NCBI GenBank assembly: GCA_963805705.1
Contig: CAWDVH010000001.1
Location: 2,418,001 to 2,482,000, forward strand
DNA from: CAWDVH01 sp963805705
Lineage (GTDB): Bacteria; Actinomycetota; Actinomycetes; Streptosporangiales; Streptosporangiaceae
Direction: 5' to 3'
DNA: 64,000 bases
Part shown: positions 59,311-64,000 of the stretch, piece by piece
Layout of the letters: every line of letters begins with the position of its first letter
Position numbering within the stretch: position 1 is the stretch's first letter
The notes under the pieces: generated by a model
The model's input: the letters and a program-made list of their open reading frames with translations, nothing else
Told to the model about the DNA's origin: nothing
Database searches by the model: none
Program-made: the position numbers and the translations under genes

Positions 59311-60279
59311 ATGGACGTACGCGCTGGCTCGCCGCAGGCCGGCCGGGGCGCCGAGCCGCTCCCCGAGCGGCTGGGCCTGCAGCTGGCCGGATTCGAGCGC
59401 CACCTCGCGGCGGAGCGCGGCCTGTCCGCGCACACGGTGCGCGCCTATGCCGGCGACGCCAGGTCCCTGCTGGAGCATGCCAGCCGGTGCGGCCTCGGTG
59501 AGCTGGCGGAGCTGGACATCGCCGTTGTCAGGTCCTGGCTGGCCACCCAGCACGCCGCCGGGCAGGCCCGGGCCACGATCGCCCGGCGGGCGGCGGCGGC
59601 ACGGGCCCTGACCGCGTTCGCGCACTCCCGCGGCTGGCTGGCCAGTGATCCCGGACCCCTGCTCGGCACGCCCAAGGCGGGCCGTCCGCTGCCGCAGGTC
59701 CTGGCCGCCGAGCAGATGCGGGCCGTGCTGGCGGCGGAGGTCTTTCCCGCCCCGGACAGTGCGCAGGGCGAGGCCATGGCCCTGCGTGATTCGGCGATCA
59801 TGGAATTGCTCTACGCCTCGGGCATCCGGGTGAGCGAGCTCTGCGGGCTCGACACCGGCGACATCGACGGCGAGCGCCGGACGGCACGCGTTCTCGGCAA
59901 GGGCCGCAAGGAGCGCGTGGTGCCGGTCGGGATCCCCGCCGTCCGCGCCGTGCAGCGGTGGTGTCAGCAGGGGCGCCCGGTGCTGGCCCGCGACCGGAGC
60001 GGGCGCGCGCTGTTCGTGGGCGCGCGGGGCGGCCGGATAGATCCCCGGATCGCCCGGCGCGTTGTCCATGCCCGGATCGCGGCCGCCGGATCGGTACCCG
60101 ACACCAGCCCGCACGGCCTGCGGCACACCGCGGCCACCCACCTGCTCGAAGGCGGCGCGGACCTGCGCAGCGTGCAGGAGATCCTCGGCCACGCGTCGCT
60201 GGCGACGACCCAGATCTACACCCACGTATCAGTCGAGCGCCTGGTCTCGGCCTACCGGCAGGCACATCCGAGGGCTTGA
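59311..60279 (+). CDS. xerC: Tyrosine recombinase XerC
   Basis: 322 aa. SAM-like N-terminal domain, catalytic domain with R173 (GIRVSELCGL), K197 (GKGRKERVVP), H268 and R271 (SPHGLRHTAATHLLEGGADL), H294 (LGHASLATTQIY) and nucleophile Y303. A complete, normal active site, so it is likely the chromosome dimer resolvase acting with XerD at dif, not a phage integrase. dprA precedes by 110 bases. Confidence 0.95.
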   Translation: MDVRAGSPQAGRGAEPLPERLGLQLAGFERHLAAERGLSAHTVRAYAGDARSLLEHASRCGLGELAELDIAVVRSWLATQHAAGQARATIARRAAAARALTAFAHSRGWLASDPGPLLGTPKAGRPLPQVLAAEQMRAVLAAEVFPAPDSAQGEAMALRDSAIMELLYASGIRVSELCGLDTGDIDGERRTARVLGKGRKERVVPVGIPAVRAVQRWCQQGRPVLARDRSGRALFVGARGGRIDPRIARRVVHARIAAAGSVPDTSPHGLRHTAATHLLEGGADLRSVQEILGHASLATTQIYTHVSVERLVSAYRQAHPRA

Positions 60280-60305
60280 GGCGCGGCCCGCGCGAGCCGG
60301 GCCTC
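60278..60305 (+). terminator. Hairpin overlapping the xerC stop
   Basis: GAGGCGCGGC-N8-GCCGGGCCTC, 10-bp stem with one mismatch, no U-tract. Separates the dprA-xerC unit from the rpsB operon. Confidence 0.5.
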
Positions 60306-60578
60306 CACGCTGGCCGTGGTGGCGGCAGCGCCAGGCCCGCCAGGGGATGTAGACTACGCCAACGGCCGTCATACCCCGCGCTCGCGTTGGCACGGGCTCC
60401 GGCGGCCGAATTCGCGCGTCCGCTAGCCGCCGCACGGGATGCCAGCTCAGGCTCCCGGCGGAACGCCGCTCACCGGTCCGCGGGATGGCATCCCGCGGCG
60501 AGCGCGTACGGGCGCCAGGAAGTAACCGACCGCGCCTGCGCTCCCGGGCCAGGCGCACGACAGGAAGGGGACACCGGC
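60280..60578. other. Leader and promoter region of rpsB
   Basis: 299 bases without a gene: terminator hairpin, a possible -10 (TAGACT at 60350-60355), and a strong hairpin at 60478-60498. The upstream frame open through this region has no S2 homology before 60579. Confidence 0.5.
60478..60498 (+). promoter_or_regulatory. Perfect 9-bp leader hairpin upstream of rpsB
   Basis: CCGCGGGAT-GGC-ATCCCGCGG, ending 80 bases before the S2 start. Candidate autoregulatory or mRNA-stabilising structure in the rpsB-tsf leader. Confidence 0.5.
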
Positions 60579-61865
60579 ATGGCCCCGGTTGTCACCATGA
60601 GGCAGCTGCTTGAGAGCGGCGTCCACTTCGGGCACCAGACCCGGCGCTGGAACCCGAAGATGAAGCGCTTCATCTTCACCGAGCGCAACGGCATCTACAT
60701 CATTGACCTTCAGCAGTCGCTGGACTTCATCGACCGCGCGTATGAGTTCATCAGGGAGACGGTCGCGCACGGCGGCTCGGTGCTGTACGTCGGCACCAAG
60801 AAGCAGGCCCAGGAGGCGATTGCCGAGCAGGCCCGCCGGGTGGGCATGCCATTCGTCAACCAGCGCTGGCTCGGCGGGATGCTGACCAACTTCACGACGG
60901 TCTACAAGCGGCTCCAGCGTCTCAAGGAGCTCGAGGAAATCGACTTCGAGGACGTCAGCGGCTCGGCCCTGACCAAGAAGGAGCTCCTGCACCTTCGGCG
61001 CGAGCGGGACAAGCTTGAGCGCTCGCTCGGCGGCATCAGGGACATGGCCCGCGTGCCCAGCGCGCTCTGGGTGGTCGACACCAAGAAGGAGCACATCGCC
61101 GTCAGCGAGGCTCGCAAGCTCGGTATCCCGGTGATCGCGATCCTGGACACTAACTGCGACCCGGACGAGGTGACCTACCCGATCCCCGGCAACGACGACG
61201 CGATCCGCAGCGTCGCGCTGCTGACCAGGGTCATTGCCGACGCGGTGGCCGACGGCCTGATCGCCAGGGCGGGAGCCGCCGCGGGCGAGGAGAAGCCGTC
61301 CGTGCCGGGCGCGGACGGTGTGCTCGGTGCCACCGAGCCGCTGGCGGAGTGGGAGCGGGCGCTGCTTGAGGGCAGGGCCGCCGATGGCGGCGATGAGGCC
61401 GCTGCGGCCAACGGCACCGCAGCCAACGGCACCGCACCGAACGGGATCGCACCCAACGGCACCGGGCCGGCCACCACGGCCCCGGCCGCGGCCGCTACCC
61501 CGGCACCGGCCGCTACCCCGGCACCGGCCGCTACCCCGGCACCGGCCGCTACCCCGGCACCGGCCGCTACCCCGGCACCGGCCGCCACTCCGGCACCGGC
61601 CGCCACTCCGGCACCCGCCGCTGCCCCGGCACCCGCTCCCGCGCAGGAGGCACCAGCCGCCCCCGCTCCGGCGGCGGCCGCCACCACCGCGCAGGAGATC
61701 CCCGCCCCGCCGCAGGCCGCACCGCAGGCACCGGCCGCGGACGCTGCGGCGCAGGCACCCCCGTCCGAGGCCCCGGCCCCGGAGGCCCCCGCGCAGGAGA
61801 CCCCCGCGCAGGAGACCCCGGCGGACAGCGCGCAGGCCGGGGATGCGCCGGCGCCGACGGCATGA
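60579..61865 (+). CDS. rpsB: 30S ribosomal protein S2 with a long Ala/Pro/Thr tail
   Basis: 428 aa from ATG 60579 (GGAAGGGG upstream). Ordinary S2 to about residue 230: VVTMRQLLESGVHFGHQTRRWNPKM, IYIIDLQQSL, FVNQRWLGGMLTNF, PSALWVVDTKKEHIAV, DTNCDPDEVTYPIPGNDDAIRS. Then some 195 residues of NGTA blocks, ATPAPA repeats and Ala/Pro/Glu sequence. Actinobacterial S2 often has a tail of a few dozen residues; this one nearly doubles the protein. tsf follows. Confidence 0.97.
   Translation: MAPVVTMRQLLESGVHFGHQTRRWNPKMKRFIFTERNGIYIIDLQQSLDFIDRAYEFIRETVAHGGSVLYVGTKKQAQEAIAEQARRVGMPFVNQRWLGGMLTNFTTVYKRLQRLKELEEIDFEDVSGSALTKKELLHLRRERDKLERSLGGIRDMARVPSALWVVDTKKEHIAVSEARKLGIPVIAILDTNCDPDEVTYPIPGNDDAIRSVALLTRVIADAVADGLIARAGAAAGEEKPSVPGADGVLGATEPLAEWERALLEGRAADGGDEAAAANGTAANGTAPNGIAPNGTGPATTAPAAAATPAPAATPAPAATPAPAATPAPAATPAPAATPAPAATPAPAAAPAPAPAQEAPAAPAPAAAATTAQEIPAPPQAAPQAPAADAAAQAPPSEAPAPEAPAQETPAQETPADSAQAGDAPAPTA
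61494..61619. repeat. Seven 18-bp tandem repeats in the rpsB tail
   Basis: Five units of the type GCTACCCCGGCACCGGCC followed by two with GCCACTCC, coding for ATPAPA; near-identical copies indicate recent expansion. Confidence 0.9.
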
Positions 61866-61937
61866 TCTACCCGCGGCCGGCCACGCGGCAGGAAGGGCTG
61901 GCCGCCGCACCCTGACGAGATAGCGAGAGATGAGGAC

Positions 61938-62777
61938 ATGGCGAACTACAGTGCCGCTGACGTGAAGCGGCTTCGCGAGCAGACCGGCGCGGGCATGCTG
62001 GACTGCAAGAACGCCCTGGTGGATGCGGGCGGCGACTACGAGGCCGCGGTGGAGGCCCTCCGGATCAAGGGCGCCAAGGATGTCAACAAGCGGGCCAAGC
62101 GGACGGCCGCTAACGGCCTGATCACCGCCCAGCTGGAGGGCACCAGCGCCGGCGTGCTGCTGGAGCTCAACTGCGAGACCGACTTCGTGGCCAAGACTGA
62201 CCTGTTCCAGCAGGTAGCAGCCGACATCGCCACGGCCGCCCTGGCCGCCGGGGCCGGGGACCGGCTCGCCGTGCTCGGGCTTGAGGTCCGGCCAGGGCAG
62301 AACGCCCAGGAGCTGATCGAGGAAGCCGGCGCCGCGCTCAAGGAGAAGCTGGATGTCGGCCGGTTCGCCCGGTTCGAGGGCGGCTACATAACGAGCTACC
62401 TGCACAAGTCTGATCCTGGCCTGCCGCCGACGCTCGGCGTGCTGGTCCAGGTCGACGAGCCGGGCGCCGAGATCGCGATGGACCTCGCGCATCAGGTCGC
62501 GGCCATGCGGCCGCAGTATGTCACCCGCGACGAGGTGCCCGAGGACCTGGTGGCGAACGAGCGCAGGATCGCCGAGCAGCTGACCCGCGACGAGGGCAAG
62601 CCGGAGCAGGCGATACCGAAGATCGTAGAGGGCCGCCTGAACGCGTTCTTCAAGGATGTCGTGCTGACCGAGCAGGAGTCCGTCCGGGTCCAGAAGAAGA
62701 CGGTCAAGCAGCTGCTCGCCGAGCGCGGCGCGACCGTCCGCGCGTTCGCCCGGTTCCAGATCGGCCAGGCCGGTTGA
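61938..62777 (+). CDS. tsf: Elongation factor Ts
   Basis: 279 aa. DVKRLREQTGAGMLDCKNALVDAGGDYEAAVEALRIKGAKD and LLELNCETDFVAKTDLF are the EF-Ts signatures; two core subdomains and a C-terminal coiled-coil region follow. Nucleotide exchange on EF-Tu. 72 bases after rpsB, the usual operon. Confidence 0.98.
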   Translation: MANYSAADVKRLREQTGAGMLDCKNALVDAGGDYEAAVEALRIKGAKDVNKRAKRTAANGLITAQLEGTSAGVLLELNCETDFVAKTDLFQQVAADIATAALAAGAGDRLAVLGLEVRPGQNAQELIEEAGAALKEKLDVGRFARFEGGYITSYLHKSDPGLPPTLGVLVQVDEPGAEIAMDLAHQVAAMRPQYVTRDEVPEDLVANERRIAEQLTRDEGKPEQAIPKIVEGRLNAFFKDVVLTEQESVRVQKKTVKQLLAERGATVRAFARFQIGQAG

Positions 62778-62808
62778 GATCACGCCCGGCAGGCCCGGTG
62801 CGGCGAGG

Positions 62809-63627
62809 ATGCGTCCAGTGCGGGACGGCGGCTCGCCAGGCAGCGGCGTCGCTGTGAGCGACTGGGGCGCCGAGGCCCGCGGCGGCGCTGCCGTGGCCGG
62901 GGAGGTTCACCCCAGCTGGAGCCGGGTGGTGCTGAAGCTGTCCGGCGAGGCATTCGCCGGCGGCGAGCCGCTCGGCATCTCGCCGGATGTGGTGATGCAC
63001 ATCGCGCGGGAGATCACGGCCGCGGTACGGGAAGGCATCCAGGTCGCGGCCGTGGTCGGCGGCGGGAACATGTTCCGCGGCGCCGCCTTGTCCGAGCGGG
63101 GCATCGACCGGGCGCGCGCCGATTACATGGGCATGCTCGGCACGGTCATCAACTGCCTGGCGCTGCAGGACGTGCTGGAGAAGCTCGGGGTGGAAACGCG
63201 GGTGCAGACCGCGATCACCATGGGGCAGGTGGCGGAGCCCTACATACCGCGCCGGGCCATCCGCCATCTCGAGAAGGGCCGGGTGGTGATCTTCGGCGCC
63301 GGGCTGGGCGCGCCGTTCTTCTCCACCGACACCTGTGCCGCCCAGCGGGCCCTGGAGATCGGCGCCGAGGCGGTGCTCAAGGGCACGAAGGTGGATGGCG
63401 TCTATGACGCCGACCCGCACCAGATGCCCGATGCCGTCCGCTTCCACCGGCTGGACTACGGCGAGGTGCTGCGCCGCGAGCTCAGATTCATGGACGCGAC
63501 GGCGGTGAGCCTGTGCATGGACAACGACCTGCCGATCGTTGTATTTGACCTGATGAGGGCGGGCAACGTGCTGCGCGCGGTCCGCGGTGAGAGGATCGGC
63601 ACGTTGGTGGGCCGGTTCGGGCGCTGA
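62809..63627 (+). CDS. pyrH: UMP kinase
   Basis: 272 aa from ATG 62809; GTG 62818 (spaced 9 bases from GAGG) or GTG 62854 may be the true start, since the family core only begins at RVVLKLSGEAFAGG. VVGGGNMFRGAAL, ADYMGMLGTVINCLALQD, GAGLGAPFFSTDTCAAQRA and GTKVDGVYDADP are diagnostic. Phosphorylates UMP to UDP; hexameric amino-acid-kinase fold. Confidence 0.96.
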   Translation: MRPVRDGGSPGSGVAVSDWGAEARGGAAVAGEVHPSWSRVVLKLSGEAFAGGEPLGISPDVVMHIAREITAAVREGIQVAAVVGGGNMFRGAALSERGIDRARADYMGMLGTVINCLALQDVLEKLGVETRVQTAITMGQVAEPYIPRRAIRHLEKGRVVIFGAGLGAPFFSTDTCAAQRALEIGAEAVLKGTKVDGVYDADPHQMPDAVRFHRLDYGEVLRRELRFMDATAVSLCMDNDLPIVVFDLMRAGNVLRAVRGERIGTLVGRFGR

Positions 63628-63648
63628 TGGCCACAGATAGGAGCCGCA

Positions 63649-64000
63649 GTGATTGACGACACTCTCCTCGAGGCCGAGGAGAAGATGGAGAAGGCGGTCG
63701 TGGTCGCCAAGGAGGAGTTCGGCGGCATCCGCACCGGCCGGGCGCATCCCTCGATGTTCAACAAGATCACGGCCGAGTACTACGGAACGCAGACCCCGGT
63801 CAACCAGCTGGCCTCCTTTCACATGCCCGAGCCGCGGATGGTGATCGTCCAGCCGTTCGACAAGTCGTCGCTGGCCGCGATCGAGAAGGCGATCAGGAGC
63901 AGCGATCTCGGCGTGAACCCGACGAACGACGGCTCGATCATCAGGGTCATCTTCCCTGAGCTCTCCGAGGAACGGCGGCGGGAATTCATCAAGGTCGCCC
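63649..64000 (+). CDS. frr: Ribosome recycling factor, 5' part
   Basis: Partial: cut by the window end after 117 codons of about 185. GTG 63649 behind GGAG. IDDTLLEAEEKMEKAVVV, RTGRAHPSMFNKI and YYGTQTPVNQLASF are conserved, with VNPTNDGSIIRVIFPELSEERR. Splits post-termination ribosomes together with EF-G. 21 bases after pyrH, the usual order. Confidence 0.97.
   Translation, partial: MIDDTLLEAEEKMEKAVVVAKEEFGGIRTGRAHPSMFNKITAEYYGTQTPVNQLASFHMPEPRMVIVQPFDKSSLAAIEKAIRSSDLGVNPTNDGSIIRVIFPELSEERRREFIKVA

Noticed and set aside
59311..60279. Phage or integrative-element integrase
   Set aside because: Sequence, length and position between dprA and rpsB fit housekeeping XerC; no attachment-site repeat or tRNA is adjacent.
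60447..62783. 778-codon minus-strand open frame opposite rpsB and tsf
   Set aside because: Shadow frame across two certain ribosomal-operon genes; its repeats mirror the S2 tail.

Overview
The window is a high-GC (roughly 70% or more) actinobacterial chromosome segment. GTG and TTG starts are frequent. The right two thirds keep the classical Streptomyces/Streptosporangiales order ddl-gpsA-plsC-cofC-thiL-thiD-rpmB-recG-rsmD-coaD-rpmF-rnc-mutM-smc-ftsY-ffh-rpsP-rimM-trmD-rplS-lepB-rnhB-yraN-comM-dprA-xerC-rpsB-tsf-pyrH-frr. cofC (coenzyme F420), NarL-type two-component systems, PadR and a tandem signal peptidase pair all fit a soil actinomycete. I cannot assign a genus.

Accessory part (about 1-19.8 kb): the 3' part of a C5 cytosine methyltransferase and a NaeI-type restriction endonuclease open the window. 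An SDR oxidoreductase, a four-unit tandem repeat, a sulfotransferase, a MacRS-like two-component system with a candidate MacR box, and a pirin follow. Between 7.1 and 9.7 kb lies a lower-GC decayed island: two copies of a small unknown gene flank a zeta-toxin module broken by several frameshifts. Next come the proton-translocating transhydrogenase operon pntAA-pntAB-pntB, a second NarL-type two-component system divergent from an FtsX-type permease (with a perfect 12-bp inverted repeat between them), and an exported protein of unknown function.

Core part (19.8-53.7 kb): cell wall and lipid precursors (ddl, gpsA, plsC), cofactors (cofC, thiL, thiD, coaD), DNA repair and chromosome segregation (recG, mutM, smc), RNA processing (rnc, rsmD, trmD, rimM, rnhB), protein targeting (ftsY, ffh, two lepB) and ribosomal proteins L28, L32, S16 and L19. 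S16, TrmD and S2 carry unusually long repetitive C-terminal tails. thiL and trmD appear to start at ATT and CTG. The two lepB genes are near-identical except for a short patch covering the GDNR box.

Right end (53.7-64 kb): a membrane protein and a PadR-controlled ABC-2 exporter sit between comM and dprA, genes that are usually close neighbours. A bipartite TCCACAG element found before yraN occurs again before dprA. xerC, then rpsB-tsf-pyrH and the start of frr close the window. Several genes have a TANNNT -10 element 6-8 bases before the start codon, suggesting leaderless transcripts.
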